This document shows positions 8,888 through 17,950 of a stretch of 64,000 nucleotides of DNA, piece after piece (position 1 is the first letter of the stretch; each line of letters opens with the position of its first letter). Origin of the DNA: Pectinatus haikarae (GTDB lineage: Bacteria > Bacillota > Negativicutes > Selenomonadales > Selenomonadaceae); contig NZ_WIQM01000016.1 of the NCBI RefSeq assembly GCF_015732185.1, positions 1 through 64,000 on the forward strand, written 5' to 3'. Under the pieces are notes generated by a model, which was not told the DNA's origin, made no database searches, and saw only the letters and a list, made by a program, of their open reading frames with translations. Position numbers and translations under genes: made by a program.

Positions 8888-8924
8888 TTTTTCAACCTCC
8901 CCTGCTTTTTATATTTAAATATAC

Positions 8925-8939
8925 GCAAGAATCATGCCA
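8925..8939 (-). promoter_or_regulatory. Sigma-54 (-24/-12) promoter of the PTS operon
   Basis: Read on the minus strand, TGGCAT-GATTC-TTGCG places GG (8938-8937) and GC (8926-8925) exactly 10 bases apart, as sigma-54 RNA polymerase requires. The first gene starts about 40 bases downstream. Sigma-54 control is well established for several mannose-family PTS operons in Firmicutes, through LevR/ManR-type activators. No such activator is in this window. Confidence 0.85.
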
Positions 8940-8944
8940 ACTAT

Positions 8945-9075
8945 TGTGTGTCACTTTCAAAGGACTGCTGCTGTTCTATTATTTTCGATGTATTTTATTT
9001 TTGACACACTTATTTTTGACACACATATGAGAAATATCATAATATTTGATACACTCATAAATTTATTATGACACA
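8945..9075 (-). promoter_or_regulatory. Repeated TGACACA boxes: candidate enhancer sites for a sigma-54 activator
   Basis: Boxes lie at 9002-9008, 9017-9023 and 9069-9075 (TGACACA) and 9047-9053 (TGATACA). An inverted copy TGTGTCA lies at 8947-8953. The two middle copies are part of a 15-base tandem. They sit 10-140 bases upstream of the -24 element, where bacterial enhancer-binding proteins usually bind. This accounts for most of the 300-base gap between the PTS operon and the next gene; no coding sequence is seen. Confidence 0.7.
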
Positions 9076-9120
9076 CTATTCCATATTGCCTACCGATGTG
9101 ATCATTCTATTTTTACATAT

Positions 9121-9168
9121 AAAATGACCCGTATAAGTTAGATTTTTGGGTCTGCCTTATGCGGGTCA
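9121..9168 (-). terminator. Terminator of the methyltransferase/PAP2 unit
   Basis: On the minus strand 9168-9156 pairs with 9137-9125 (13 positions, one mismatch), followed by TTTT. Confidence 0.75.
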
Positions 9169-9186
9169 GTTCAATTTTCAAGCAGG

Positions 9187-9747
9187 TTATTGCCTGCAAT
9201 AATATACAAATGCCGGTGGAAAATTGCGTAATTCAAAACTAACTTTGACTTCTGAAAATCGGCGGTGAAACATCGGATACATTTGCAGTGAATACTGAAA
9301 AGCAATGAATCGTCCATCCTTTTTAAGCTGTGTCGTGGCAGCATCTAAAATGCTTTCGCGTAAATCGGGAGTGAACATTGCAAATGGCAATCCTGAAATA
9401 ATGCAATCCGCTTTTGCTAAATTCAATTCATTAAATATGTATGACAGCTTTTCCGCCCGCCTGCCAAAAAGCATATCCGGGAAACGTACTCTCAGCTCCG
9501 CCAGCATGACCGGATCTTGCTCAATGATAACGGCCTTGCATGTTTCTTTTTTATACTGCGCAATATATTCCGTAAAAACACCTGTTCCTGCTCCCAATTC
9601 AACAATATTGCCCATTTCAGACCAAGGAAGATCTGCCAGCATTTTTCTGGTCAGGAACTTTGAGCTCGGGATAATGCTGCCAATTTTAGCCGGCTCATCA
9701 AAAAATTTTTTCAAAAAAACTATACGTGTCGCCAGCATACAAGTCAT
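9187..9747 (-). CDS. SAM-dependent methyltransferase, phospholipid N-methyltransferase-like
   Basis: This 186-residue class I methyltransferase has the SAM-binding motif I IVELGAGTGVFTEYI (about residues 48-62), an acidic loop VIIEQDP and a motif IV-like IISGLPFAMF. The pattern resembles the small phospholipid N-methyltransferase (PmtA-like)/KsgA-related group. The true substrate is uncertain. The ATG at 9747 has AGAGG only 3 bases away; an ATG at 9738 has better spacing and could be the real start. It lies 26 bases after a PAP2 lipid phosphatase gene, which supports a membrane-lipid role. Confidence 0.75.
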   Translation of the reverse strand: MTCMLATRIVFLKKFFDEPAKIGSIIPSSKFLTRKMLADLPWSEMGNIVELGAGTGVFTEYIAQYKKETCKAVIIEQDPVMLAELRVRFPDMLFGRRAEKLSYIFNELNLAKADCIISGLPFAMFTPDLRESILDAATTQLKKDGRFIAFQYSLQMYPMFHRRFSEVKVSFELRNFPPAFVYYCRQ

Positions 9748-9772
9748 ATTCCTCTCACTAAATTTTTACTTT

Positions 9773-10336
9773 CTATTTTATAACGGTTGTATTTTTCATA
9801 CATAATATTAATTTTCCCGACAAGCACCACGCAGCCGCTCCGGCTATGATACCCAAAATACTTCCGGCAAATACATCACTTGGATAATGCAAAAAAAGAT
9901 ATATACGGGAAAAACCTATCGCAGCTGCCAATGAAAGCGCCGCAATTCCCCAGTATCGTTTCATTGCACTGAACATCACTGTCGCTGCTGCAAAGGAACC
10001 GAATGTATGCCCTGACGGGAAGGAAAAATTATTTACATTAGGAACATGCACCAGCATAGGCATCCATGGATAATCAATACAGGGCCGCACTCGCATCACA
10101 GCGTGTTTCAAAATTCCGTTCCCCATAATAAGACTGAACAGCAATGCCATAAAAACCCCCACACCAGCACGTCGATATTTTTTTATGCCAAGCATAACGA
10201 TACCGGTTAAAATCCATACTGCACCGAAATTGCCCAATTCAGACAGTCCTATCATAACAGGCGACAATAGTCCTGTCACTAGATGATTCTGCACCCAAAA
10301 GATGGTTGCCTGATCCAATGAAACGATCCATTCCAT
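9773..10336 (-). CDS. PAP2-family membrane phosphatase
   Basis: This 187-residue integral membrane protein carries the three PAP2 motifs: KHAVMRVRP (KX6RP), FSFPSGHTF (SGH with catalytic His) and SRIYLFLHYPSDV (SRX5HX3D). Such enzymes dephosphorylate undecaprenyl pyrophosphate, phosphatidylglycerol phosphate or lipid A. The context next to an OmpR-type two-component system suggests regulated envelope modification. The start has a strong AGGGGAAG site. TTTAAAT direct repeats upstream (about 10380-10400) may be regulator sites. Confidence 0.88.
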   Translation of the reverse strand: MEWIVSLDQATIFWVQNHLVTGLLSPVMIGLSELGNFGAVWILTGIVMLGIKKYRRAGVGVFMALLFSLIMGNGILKHAVMRVRPCIDYPWMPMLVHVPNVNNFSFPSGHTFGSFAAATVMFSAMKRYWGIAALSLAAAIGFSRIYLFLHYPSDVFAGSILGIIAGAAAWCLSGKLILCMKNTTVIK

Positions 10337-10459
10337 TTCTATTCTTCCCCTTTCATGTACTATTTTAAGTATAAATCGCAGATTTAAACAAAATTTAAAT
10401 AGACCGAAAAGTTTTTATAAAAAGTTCCGGACCGATCAGCGATCTTTTTTGACTGCATT

Positions 10460-11152
10460 TTATTTGCGGAATCGATATCCCGCCCCCCACACTGTTTCAA
10501 TATAAATAGGCTTGGACGGATTTTGTTCGATTTTATCCCGTATGCGATTTACATGTACCATAACCGTTGCCGTATCTCCTGCTGCATCCAGCCCCCAAAC
10601 ACGTTCGAATAATTTTTCTTTACTGAATACTATTCCCGGATTTTCCGCCAAAAATGACAAAAGTTCAAATTCACGGTGAGGAAGTGTGATTTCTTGCTCC
10701 GCTAAAAATACACGATGCGTTTCTAATTGAATTTCCAGATCTCCCGACTGCAGGATTTTTTTCTGCTCTTTTCCATCCATGCCTGTCAGTCTTTCATAGC
10801 GGGCAATATGGGCCTTCACTCGAGCTACAAGCTCACTCGGACTGAATGGCTTAATCACATAATCGTCAGCCCCCAATCCTAATCCGCGTATTTTATCGAT
10901 ATCTTCGTGTTTTGCTGATACCATGAGAATCGGCGTATTCTTCACCTTGCGCACCTCGCGGCAGATTTGAAACCCATCGATTCCCGGAAGCATAATGTCT
11001 AAGAGCAATAAATCATACGTATCTTCTACTGCTCTCTTTAGACCGCATTTTCCGTCATAAGCAATGACGACTGTAAAATTACTTGCTTCCAGATAATCGC
11101 GTTCCAATTCAGCTATAGCTCTATCATCTTCCACAATCAATATTTTCTTCAT
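10460..11152 (-). CDS. OmpR/PhoB-family response regulator
   Basis: This 230-residue protein has a receiver domain (about 1-120) with acidic pocket VEDD, phospho-acceptor Asp52 in LLLLDIMLPG and KPF at the end, followed by a winged-helix DNA-binding domain (about 135-228; LLSFLAENPG, VMVHVNRIRDKIE, GYRFRK). It is partner of the histidine kinase gene immediately upstream, whose end it overlaps by 29 bases. A GAGAGGGG site precedes its ATG. Its targets may include its own operon and the PAP2 gene. Confidence 0.95.
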   Translation of the reverse strand: MKKILIVEDDRAIAELERDYLEASNFTVVIAYDGKCGLKRAVEDTYDLLLLDIMLPGIDGFQICREVRKVKNTPILMVSAKHEDIDKIRGLGLGADDYVIKPFSPSELVARVKAHIARYERLTGMDGKEQKKILQSGDLEIQLETHRVFLAEQEITLPHREFELLSFLAENPGIVFSKEKLFERVWGLDAAGDTATVMVHVNRIRDKIEQNPSKPIYIETVWGAGYRFRK

Positions 11153-12632
11153 GTTTGTCCCCTCTCACAATTGGCAGGAGCATGCAAATAGTCAGTCCAC
11201 CGCCGGGTGTCTGCTCCGCCCATATTGTCCCCTTCAATCCCGCAACGATTTGCTTTACAATAGCCAGCCCCAGTCCGCTGCCGTTTGCCACATTGGCTCT
11301 GGCCGGATCTGTTCGATAAAAGCTGTCAAATAATCGGGACAGATCCTTACCGGTCACACCAATTCCGTCATCTACAAATGATATCTTTAAATTTTCCGCC
11401 TGTCTACTCAAAATGATCTGCACGCTGACAGTATCATTTTTTTTGTATTTCAGGCTATTTTCCAACAGATTCTCCACTACACGCTGAAACTGCAATCGGT
11501 CGATCCCAACGATCGTCTGCTCCTCTATTCCCCGAAACTCCAGCTTCAAACCCCGTTCATACATTTGGTCATAACTTTCGGCAATAAAGTCTTTAAAATA
11601 AAGACATATATCTACTTTTTCCAACCGGAAAGGTACCCGTCCCAAATCGAGCTTTGAAAAAAGGAACAGGCTTTCCACTAATTTTTCCATGCTGCATGCT
11701 GTATGATATATCATTTCTGTATAGTGCTTCTGCTTCTCCGGTGTACGTGCAATACCATCAAGAATACCGCTTGCATAACCCTTTAGAGAAGTCAGCGGCG
11801 TAGAAAGATCATGCGAAATTCCGGCGATAAGTTCTTTGCGATTCACTTCATATTTTTCCTTTGTCTCTCTTGCTCTCTTGAGTTCATGCCGCATACGGTC
11901 AAAGGCCTGACAAGTCTCTCCCAGCTCATCCTGCGTACTGACATTAAGTTGTACCTCCAAGTTTCCCTCTCTGATTTCTGCCGCCGCATAACGCAGTGTT
12001 TCTAGCGGTTCAAGAATCTGCCGGGACAGTATCCTTGACAGATAGCCGCCAAAAAAAATAATGATCGCCATAGATACACCTAATATGGTAAACAACAGCA
12101 GCTCCATCATTTCTTTCGCGTTATTTTCTGGAATGCTGCCTTTTGCCAGAAATGGTGCATTTCCAGCTGCCATGATGGTCATACCACTGCGCGGTGAAGT
12201 ATAAGAAAAGGTAAAACTTTCATCATCCCATAACATTGTTGACTGACTGCTGCCGCATTTCTGCCTGACTGTAGCCTGCAGCCATTCACTGTCTACCTTA
12301 TCTGTGACATATATTACTTTGCCGTCTTTCATTACCAAGGTATTAATACCTTGTGCCTCCAATATATGGCAGTCCTCCAGCATCTCTTTCAATTTTTGGG
12401 CATTTCTTTTTTCGGCCTTAACACGAAGAGAGCTCACCGCAAATTGTATAGAAAGTGCCGGCCCTTTTTCCGGCCACAACATTGCCAGTTCACTTTTTTG
12501 CTCCGTTCCGGTAAAACGAAGTCCTACAAAAATTACTGCACCGATAATCCCCAGCAGACACACAGGAACGAAGACCATCATAAAATTTACAATGAGCAGC
12601 CTTTTTTTTATAGAAATATCTCGTACTTGCAT
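11124..12632 (-). CDS. Membrane sensor histidine kinase
   Basis: About 502 residues from the ATG at 12632 (AGAGGAT site 8 bases upstream); the ATG at 12656 is less likely because that site lies inside its reading frame. Two membrane helices (about 15-40 and 175-200) bound an extracytoplasmic sensor of roughly 130 residues. A HAMP linker follows (RILSRQILEPLETLRYAA), then HisKA with GISHDLSTPLTSLKGY (phospho-His) and HATPase_c with NLLENSLKY, DDGIGV and GSGLGLAIV. It acts with the OmpR-type regulator downstream. The signal is unknown. Confidence 0.94.
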   Translation of the reverse strand: MQVRDISIKKRLLIVNFMMVFVPVCLLGIIGAVIFVGLRFTGTEQKSELAMLWPEKGPALSIQFAVSSLRVKAEKRNAQKLKEMLEDCHILEAQGINTLVMKDGKVIYVTDKVDSEWLQATVRQKCGSSQSTMLWDDESFTFSYTSPRSGMTIMAAGNAPFLAKGSIPENNAKEMMELLLFTILGVSMAIIIFFGGYLSRILSRQILEPLETLRYAAAEIREGNLEVQLNVSTQDELGETCQAFDRMRHELKRARETKEKYEVNRKELIAGISHDLSTPLTSLKGYASGILDGIARTPEKQKHYTEMIYHTACSMEKLVESLFLFSKLDLGRVPFRLEKVDICLYFKDFIAESYDQMYERGLKLEFRGIEEQTIVGIDRLQFQRVVENLLENSLKYKKNDTVSVQIILSRQAENLKISFVDDGIGVTGKDLSRLFDSFYRTDPARANVANGSGLGLAIVKQIVAGLKGTIWAEQTPGGGLTICMLLPIVRGDKHEENIDCGR

Positions 12633-12668
12633 ACCAATTATCCTCTTTTCTGTCATCCTGTTTATCCG

Positions 12669-12718
12669 TTATACTGGATTATACTGGATAATTCTAAACA
12701 ATTCCTAACATCCTAAAA
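12669..12718 (-). promoter_or_regulatory. Kinase promoter with tandem direct repeats
   Basis: On the plus strand TTATACTGGA occurs twice in immediate tandem (12669-12678, 12679-12688). The next 30 bases, read on the minus strand, carry three related TTAGGA/TTTAGA half-sites spaced 10 bases apart (about 12690-12718). A TATAAT -10 hexamer lies on the minus strand at 12683-12678, and the half-sites cover the -35 position, where no consensus hexamer exists. This is the classical layout for activation by an OmpR-family regulator, probably the one in this operon. Confidence 0.55.
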
Positions 12719-12743
12719 ATTTCTCATATTTTTATATGGCAAA

Positions 12744-12782
12744 ACAAAAAAGACGCCCAATAATAATTGAGCGGCCATCTTA
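12744..12782 (-). terminator. Terminator of the urt-ure gene cluster
   Basis: A minus-strand hairpin (about 12782-12766 with 12762-12750, a few mismatches and G-U pairs) is followed by TTTTTT. It lies about 80 bases past the ureD stop. It sits between the urea cluster and the kinase promoter on the same strand. Confidence 0.75.
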
Positions 12783-12861
12783 CAAACTCTGCCATAGAAA
12801 AATTTTACTACAACATAATTATCAGTATTTATCATTCCTTGATCAATTCTTCAAAATCACT

Positions 12862-13680
12862 TTATACCTGATCTATTTTTAAAAGTTTTTTTATTGAATC
12901 TATAAAGTTTACTAAACTCTGTCCCGAAGACGCAAAAGATTTTATACATAAATATTTATTTTCTGTACAGCTCACACCACCGTCAAGTTCCTTATGCATA
13001 TCAAGAAGCTGCCGTATTTTTTCTGTCAAACTGCTGTCAGCAGCAGTAAAATTGAAAAGAAGAATTGTGGCCAGATGCGTATATCCCTCATAGCTGCCAA
13101 ATCCGTTTAAATTCTGTTGTGCCGGCAGATAACGGGAATTTTCAAAATAACATATATCATTACCCTCATAAATTTTTACTGAGGCACTGTATTTTTTATA
13201 AAGAAACCGCTCATCATATGCCGTTCTGCCGCTGCTCAATATTTCGCTGAAAAAAAGCTTTGATGTATTATCTGTGAGATGTATTACCGTATCACTGGTA
13301 AATGCCGAATCGGCGAAGGGAATAACAGGCTGCGGCACATAAAAAAGAAGTGTATCCTTTTCCAAAGTAATCGTGGTGCTGCGCCTGCCTTCACCATCAA
13401 TCATTTTGTGAATTTTTTCATAAGACTGTGCTGTCAACTCCACAGTCGTGCCTTTTTTTAGATATATATCTATATCCTGACGATCGCCTGCCATAATTCC
13501 TGCCGAAGCGCTGAGGATCATGAAACGTGCAGCTGTATTAGAAAGAAAAGGCTGCATTACTTTAAACGGTGCTGTAAAATAAACATCCTCCAGGATAGTT
13601 TTTTTCTGTTGGCGGCAGAATTTCAAATTCAGATGTGATATTTTACCATAAGCACTGCCACTTGGTTTCTGTTCAGGCAT
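12862..13680 (-). CDS. ureD: Urease accessory protein UreD
   Basis: This is about 272 residues from the ATG at 13680; a TTG at 13686 is the alternative start. UreD (UreH) features include ISHLNLKF near the N-terminus, [26 protein letters not shown] and [14 protein letters not shown]. It scaffolds the UreDFG complex that inserts nickel and CO2 into apo-urease. It is the last gene of the urease set; its start overlaps the ureG end by about 8 bases. It is more divergent than the other accessory proteins, as is normal for UreD. Confidence 0.9.
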   Translation of the reverse strand: MPEQKPSGSAYGKISHLNLKFCRQQKKTILEDVYFTAPFKVMQPFLSNTAARFMILSASAGIMAGDRQDIDIYLKKGTTVELTAQSYEKIHKMIDGEGRRSTTITLEKDTLLFYVPQPVIPFADSAFTSDTVIHLTDNTSKLFFSEILSSGRTAYDERFLYKKYSASVKIYEGNDICYFENSRYLPAQQNLNGFGSYEGYTHLATILLFNFTAADSSLTEKIRQLLDMHKELDGGVSCTENKYLCIKSFASSGQSLVNFIDSIKKLLKIDQV

Positions 13681-14281
13681 CTTCAAGCAGCGCCTCGTGC
13701 CTAATCCATGCTATGACTTTATCTATACCCTGGTTTTCGCGTATATTTGTGAAAAAAAAGGGTTTGCTGCCGCGCATTTTTTCTGAGTCACTCTTCATTG
13801 TCTCAAGATCGGCTCCAACATATGGCGCCAAATCTACCTTATTGATAATCAGAAGATCTGATCGCATAATACCGGGCCCACCTTTACGGGGAATTTTGTC
13901 ACCTTCGGCCACATCAATGACAAAGATGGTTTTATCGGCAAGTTCCGGACTAAAGGTAGCAGATAAATTATCACCGCCGCTTTCAATGAAAAAAATTTCA
14001 ACATCGGGGAATTTCTTTTCCATTTCTTCGATCGCTTCAAGATTCATAGATGCATCCTCACGAATAGCTGTATGCGGACAGCCACCTGTCTCCACACCTA
14101 TTACCCGTTCTTTTTCCATGACGGAATTTTTAATGAGAAATTCCGCATCTTCCTGTGTATAAATATCATTAGTAATAACACAAATGCTGTATTTATCTGC
14201 CAGCTTGCGTGTCAATGCCTCTATCAGTGCTGTTTTACCCGAACCGACAGGACCTGCTACCCCGATTTTCACATAACTCAT
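13673..14281 (-). CDS. ureG: Urease accessory GTPase UreG
   Basis: This is about 202 residues beginning [17 protein letters not shown] (ATG at 14281 with GGGAG upstream). It has P-loop GPVGSGKT, the metal-binding segment [15 protein letters not shown] with the conserved Cys-Pro-His, [16 protein letters not shown] and the base-specificity motif [16 protein letters not shown] hydrolysis by UreG drives nickel delivery to urease. It lies between ureF and ureD. Confidence 0.97.
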   Translation of the reverse strand: MSYVKIGVAGPVGSGKTALIEALTRKLADKYSICVITNDIYTQEDAEFLIKNSVMEKERVIGVETGGCPHTAIREDASMNLEAIEEMEKKFPDVEIFFIESGGDNLSATFSPELADKTIFVIDVAEGDKIPRKGGPGIMRSDLLIINKVDLAPYVGADLETMKSDSEKMRGSKPFFFTNIRENQGIDKVIAWIRHEALLEDA

Positions 14282-14298
14282 AAAATCATCTCCCTGCT

Positions 14299-14988
14299 TC
14301 ATGACATATACAGACGAGAATATAATGCCTCGTGCTGCATTGATCGAATATCGAATCCCGGCGTTGACAAACAAAAATCATCTATTGACAGCAGTTGAAG
14401 CATGCCTAGCAGCCGCGGCCAATGCAGACTGCAGCTCCGCAAGAGCTGCTGACCGGCAGTCTGGCTGAGAGGTACGCTTTTCACACATGTATTTACAAGC
14501 CCCGCAGCCTGTGCATACATATAATGAAAAAGACAGTCAGACAAAACTATTCCTGCTGCTGCGCAGAATACGCCGTAAGCTGCCGGATGTATATGCCGGC
14601 AGGAACCAGCAGCATATTGCTCAAAAACTTCATTAATTGATGACAACGGCAGTGCGTGTATCGTTTTTATAAACCTCGATCCCAGTTTGACGGCGGCCTG
14701 CCGAAGCTCAGAAGGTGCCCTGGCTGCCAAAAAAAGTTTTTCCAGTAAAAAAACCCCTTCCAAATCATGCGCCAATGCCCGTTCATAAGCCAGCCTGACA
14801 GCCAGCATGTCACTGTATAGAAAAGACGAAGACATATACTGCATCAGCCATTCCTTCACACTTTTATCATCACATATCAAGCCCCGCTGTATATATGTTT
14901 CCAATCCGTAAGAATGAACATAAGCACCGATGGGAAAAAGTGCATCATTTATCTGCAGCAGTAAAAATTGACGATCTGTTTCATTCAT
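14299..14988 (-). CDS. ureF: Urease accessory protein UreF
   Basis: About 229 residues beginning [20 protein letters not shown] (ATG at 14988 after GGAGAG). The all-helical UreF pattern [20 protein letters not shown] is clear, and the C-terminal half keeps family spacing. UreF bridges UreD and UreG and controls the fidelity of urease activation. The start overlaps the end of ureE by 8 bases, which suggests coupled translation. Confidence 0.93.
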   Translation of the reverse strand: MNETDRQFLLLQINDALFPIGAYVHSYGLETYIQRGLICDDKSVKEWLMQYMSSSFLYSDMLAVRLAYERALAHDLEGVFLLEKLFLAARAPSELRQAAVKLGSRFIKTIHALPLSSINEVFEQYAAGSCRHIHPAAYGVFCAAAGIVLSDCLFHYMYAQAAGLVNTCVKSVPLSQTAGQQLLRSCSLHWPRLLGMLQLLSIDDFCLSTPGFDIRSMQHEALYSRLYMS

Positions 14989-15496
14989 GTTCGCTCTCCG
15001 TTGCATGTGCATGAGACACCGGCACATGCACATGATTGTGTCCTGCAGCTGCGCAAATACGCTGACGATCATCAAGACGTCTGTTTTCAACAGCAAAATG
15101 AATATTCAATTTGTGCAGTAATTCTTCAAACGGATGATCGTAGGGGATAAGAAAATTTTCACTGTCCGGTACATAATAAAACGGAGAGTGGCGGTTTCCC
15201 GTTTCATAGCATAATGTGATCATTTCCATTTTCGTGACACGCGATACAATGATGCATTTGCTGGGAATAATATCAACAGTAACAGCCTCACCATCAAATA
15301 CAGCCAAAACATCTCCCTGGCACAGCCCCCGGCTTTGTTCTTCGGCGGATAGACGCACAGCGATATCGCGTCCTTTATCACTAAGCAAGCGATGAATTTT
15401 CTTTTTGCTGTCATACCATTCAATACTGACTTTATCAACAGTCATGTTCTTAAAATATCCATCTCTGATATTTCCCTTTATATGCTCAATAAGCAC
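14981..15496 (-). CDS. ureE: Urease nickel metallochaperone UreE
   Basis: This 171-residue protein starts at a GTG (15496) with AAGGA upstream. The N-terminal domain carries substrate-protein binding features (LLSDKGRDIAVRLSAEEQSR). The C-terminal domain resembles the metal-binding fold, and the tail is His-rich ([19 protein letters not shown]), as expected for Ni2+ storage and transfer. It lies directly after ureC and overlaps ureF. Confidence 0.93.
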   Translation of the reverse strand: MLIEHIKGNIRDGYFKNMTVDKVSIEWYDSKKKIHRLLSDKGRDIAVRLSAEEQSRGLCQGDVLAVFDGEAVTVDIIPSKCIIVSRVTKMEMITLCYETGNRHSPFYYVPDSENFLIPYDHPFEELLHKLNIHFAVENRRLDDRQRICAAAGHNHVHVPVSHAHATESEHE

Positions 15497-15516
15497 CTGA
15501 CATCCTTCTTTCCTCG

Positions 15517-17235
15517 CTAAAATAGGTTGTACAGCTGTGCCAATGCCAGTTTTTCAGCCGGTTTGCTGACTAAATGAATTCCGTCAACATGCACCGCATA
15601 GGTTTCGGGATCAACATCTATATGCGGCGTAGCATTATTAAGCACCATATCTTTTTTACTGATGGTTCTGCAGCCATGCACAGGCAGTATCTTTTTTTCC
15701 AAATGCAATTTCTCCTGAATGCCATTTTCCCATGCCGCTTTGGATACAAACGTTATGCAGCCGGTGTATCTTGCTTTTCCGTCCGCACCAAACATGTGGC
15801 GATAGAAAACCGGCTGGGGTGTGGGGATAGATGCATTCGGGTCCCCCATTTTAGCTGCTGTGATCATACCGCCCTTTATGATCATTTCCGGCCGTACACC
15901 AAAAAAAGCCGGATTCCATATAACCAGATCAGCAAGCTTTCCTTTTGTGACTGAACCCACATATTCAGAAATTCCCTGCATTATCGCAGGATTTATCGTA
16001 TATTTTGCTATATACCGGCGAATACGAAAATTATCATTTTCACCGGTTTCTTCCGGCAGAGGTCCTCGTTCTTTTTTCATTTTATCAGCTGTCTGCCATG
16101 TGCGTGTGATTACCTCTCCGACACGCCCCATTGCCTGCGAATCTGAACTCATCATACTGAAAATACCCATATCATGCAGAACGTCTTCAGCCGCAATTGT
16201 TTCCGGACGTATTCTTGAGTCGGCAAAGGCAACATCTTCCGGTATACGGCTGTCAAGATGGTGACATACCATGAGCATATCCAGATGTTCATCAATAGTA
16301 TTTACAGTAAAAGGCATCGTCGGATTAGTGGAAGAAGGCAGAACATTGCCGGCTCCGGCAGCCTTTATAATATCAGGTGCATGACCGCCGCCAGCCCCTT
16401 CCGTGTGATAGGTATGGATTGTTCTGCCCGCTATGGCCTTAAGCGTATCTTCAACGCAGCCTGCTTCATTCAAAGTATCGGTATGTATGGCGGTTTGCAC
16501 ATCATACTTATCCGATACCCGCAGGCAAGCATCGATTACAGCCGGCGTTGCTCCCCAATCTTCATGGATCTTCAATCCCATCGCTCCCGCGAGTATCTGC
16601 TCCTCTAAAGGACGAATACCGGAACAGTTTCCTTTTGCCAAAAAACCCAAATTCATAGGATATTCCTCAGCAGCCCGCAGCATCTGCGCGATATTCCAAG
16701 GTCCGGGTGTACATGTAGTGGCATTAGTTCCGTCGGCGGGACCGGTGCCTCCTCCTATCATCGTAGTAATGCCACTGTAAAGAGCTGTATCTATCTGCTG
16801 GGGACTGATGAAATGAATATGCGAATCTATTCCTCCGGCAGTGACGATCATCCCTTCGGCGGCAATGGCTTCAGTTGAAGCTCCAATTGTCATTCCTGAA
16901 GTGACATTGTCCATGATATCGGGATTGCCTGCTTTGCCTATCCCGGCAATTTTCCCGTCCTTAATGCCTATATCGGCTTTAAATATACCATATGCATCAA
17001 CGATCACTGCATTTGTGAGAACAAGATCCAGATCACCGTCACAGCTGAGAGTATTTACTGATTGCCCCATACCATCGCGCAGCGTTTTACCGCCGCCGAA
17101 TTTCGCCTCATCACCATAATAAGTGTAATCCTTCTCAACCTCCAGAAAAAGATCTGTATCGGCCAGACGGACTTTATCCCCTGTTGTCGGGCCAAACATC
17201 ATTGCATATTCTGCTGCGGTCATTTTTCTACTCAC
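15517..17235 (-). CDS. ureC: Urease subunit alpha (catalytic)
   Basis: This 572-residue protein matches the full family length. Visible catalytic features are the nickel ligands in [11 protein letters not shown], the Lys in [12 protein letters not shown] that is carbamylated to bridge the two Ni ions, [28 protein letters not shown], the mobile-flap region [14 protein letters not shown] and the Asp ligand region [14 protein letters not shown]. It hydrolyses urea to ammonia and carbamate in the cytoplasm. The start overlaps the ureB stop by 4 bases (ATGA). Confidence 0.98.
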   Translation of the reverse strand: MSRKMTAAEYAMMFGPTTGDKVRLADTDLFLEVEKDYTYYGDEAKFGGGKTLRDGMGQSVNTLSCDGDLDLVLTNAVIVDAYGIFKADIGIKDGKIAGIGKAGNPDIMDNVTSGMTIGASTEAIAAEGMIVTAGGIDSHIHFISPQQIDTALYSGITTMIGGGTGPADGTNATTCTPGPWNIAQMLRAAEEYPMNLGFLAKGNCSGIRPLEEQILAGAMGLKIHEDWGATPAVIDACLRVSDKYDVQTAIHTDTLNEAGCVEDTLKAIAGRTIHTYHTEGAGGGHAPDIIKAAGAGNVLPSSTNPTMPFTVNTIDEHLDMLMVCHHLDSRIPEDVAFADSRIRPETIAAEDVLHDMGIFSMMSSDSQAMGRVGEVITRTWQTADKMKKERGPLPEETGENDNFRIRRYIAKYTINPAIMQGISEYVGSVTKGKLADLVIWNPAFFGVRPEMIIKGGMITAAKMGDPNASIPTPQPVFYRHMFGADGKARYTGCITFVSKAAWENGIQEKLHLEKKILPVHGCRTISKKDMVLNNATPHIDVDPETYAVHVDGIHLVSKPAEKLALAQLYNLF

Positions 17236-17612
17236 AAGTTTTCCTCCTTATGAATAAAACAAAATTTTTCAGCTTTATCCAATGCCAAACGGTAAGTATC
17301 TTCATTCACATGACCGCAGGTCAAGGCATTAAAACCAAAAATACGTTTATTTCCGCCTATGCAGACTAATTGTACCGATTTCTTTTCACCGGGTTCAAAA
17401 CGCACCGATGTGCCCGATGGAATATCAAGACGCATACCAAAAGTCTTCTTTCTATCGAAGGCAAGACAGCGATTAACCTCAAAAAAATGAAAATGGGAGC
17501 CAACCTGTACAGGCCGATCCCCTGTATTGCTGACAATAACGGTTTCCGTACGTCTATTTCTGTTTAACTCTATATCTCTGTCAGCAGTTATGATTTCTCC
17601 TGGAATTATCAT
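17232..17612 (-). CDS. ureB: Urease subunit beta
   Basis: This 126-residue protein begins [17 protein letters not shown] and has [35 protein letters not shown] and [10 protein letters not shown], all diagnostic of the urease beta subunit. It is a structural partner of UreC in the (alpha-beta-gamma)3 enzyme. It lies 14 bases after ureA and overlaps ureC. Confidence 0.98.
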   Translation of the reverse strand: MIIPGEIITADRDIELNRNRRTETVIVSNTGDRPVQVGSHFHFFEVNRCLAFDRKKTFGMRLDIPSGTSVRFEPGEKKSVQLVCIGGNKRIFGFNALTCGHVNEDTYRLALDKAEKFCFIHKEENL

Positions 17613-17626
17613 ATTCGCAACCCTCT

Positions 17627-17929
17627 TTATTGTATAGGATTATGTATCGTCACCAATTTTGTACCGTCAGGAAAAGTAGCTTCTATCTGCACTTCATGGA
17701 TCATCGAAGGCACCTCTTCCATAACATCGCTGCCGGTCAGTACTTTACGGCCTGCCTGCATCAGTTCTGTTACTGTCCTGCCATCCCTGGCCATCTCAAG
17801 TAATTCCCTGCTGATATAGGCTATCGACTCCACGTAATTCAGCTTGACACCGCGTTCTTTACGCTCTTTTGCCACAGTGCCGGCATAATGCAGCAATAAT
17901 TTTTCCATATCTTTTGGTGCTAAATGCAT
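17627..17929 (-). CDS. ureA: Urease subunit gamma
   Basis: This 100-residue protein begins [17 protein letters not shown], with [22 protein letters not shown] and [19 protein letters not shown], the complete gamma-subunit pattern. Three separate small and large subunits (not a fused UreAB) match the usual bacterial arrangement. It follows urtE by 21 bases, joining the importer genes to the urease genes on one likely transcript. Confidence 0.98.
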   Translation of the reverse strand: MHLAPKDMEKLLLHYAGTVAKERKERGVKLNYVESIAYISRELLEMARDGRTVTELMQAGRKVLTGSDVMEEVPSMIHEVQIEATFPDGTKLVTIHNPIQ

Positions 17930-17950
17930 GACATACTTTCCTCCTGATCT

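Noticed and set aside
9305-9805. A 166-codon open frame on the plus strand
   Set aside because: It is antisense to the SAM methyltransferase and crosses into the PAP2 gene end; the minus-strand genes have clear motifs.
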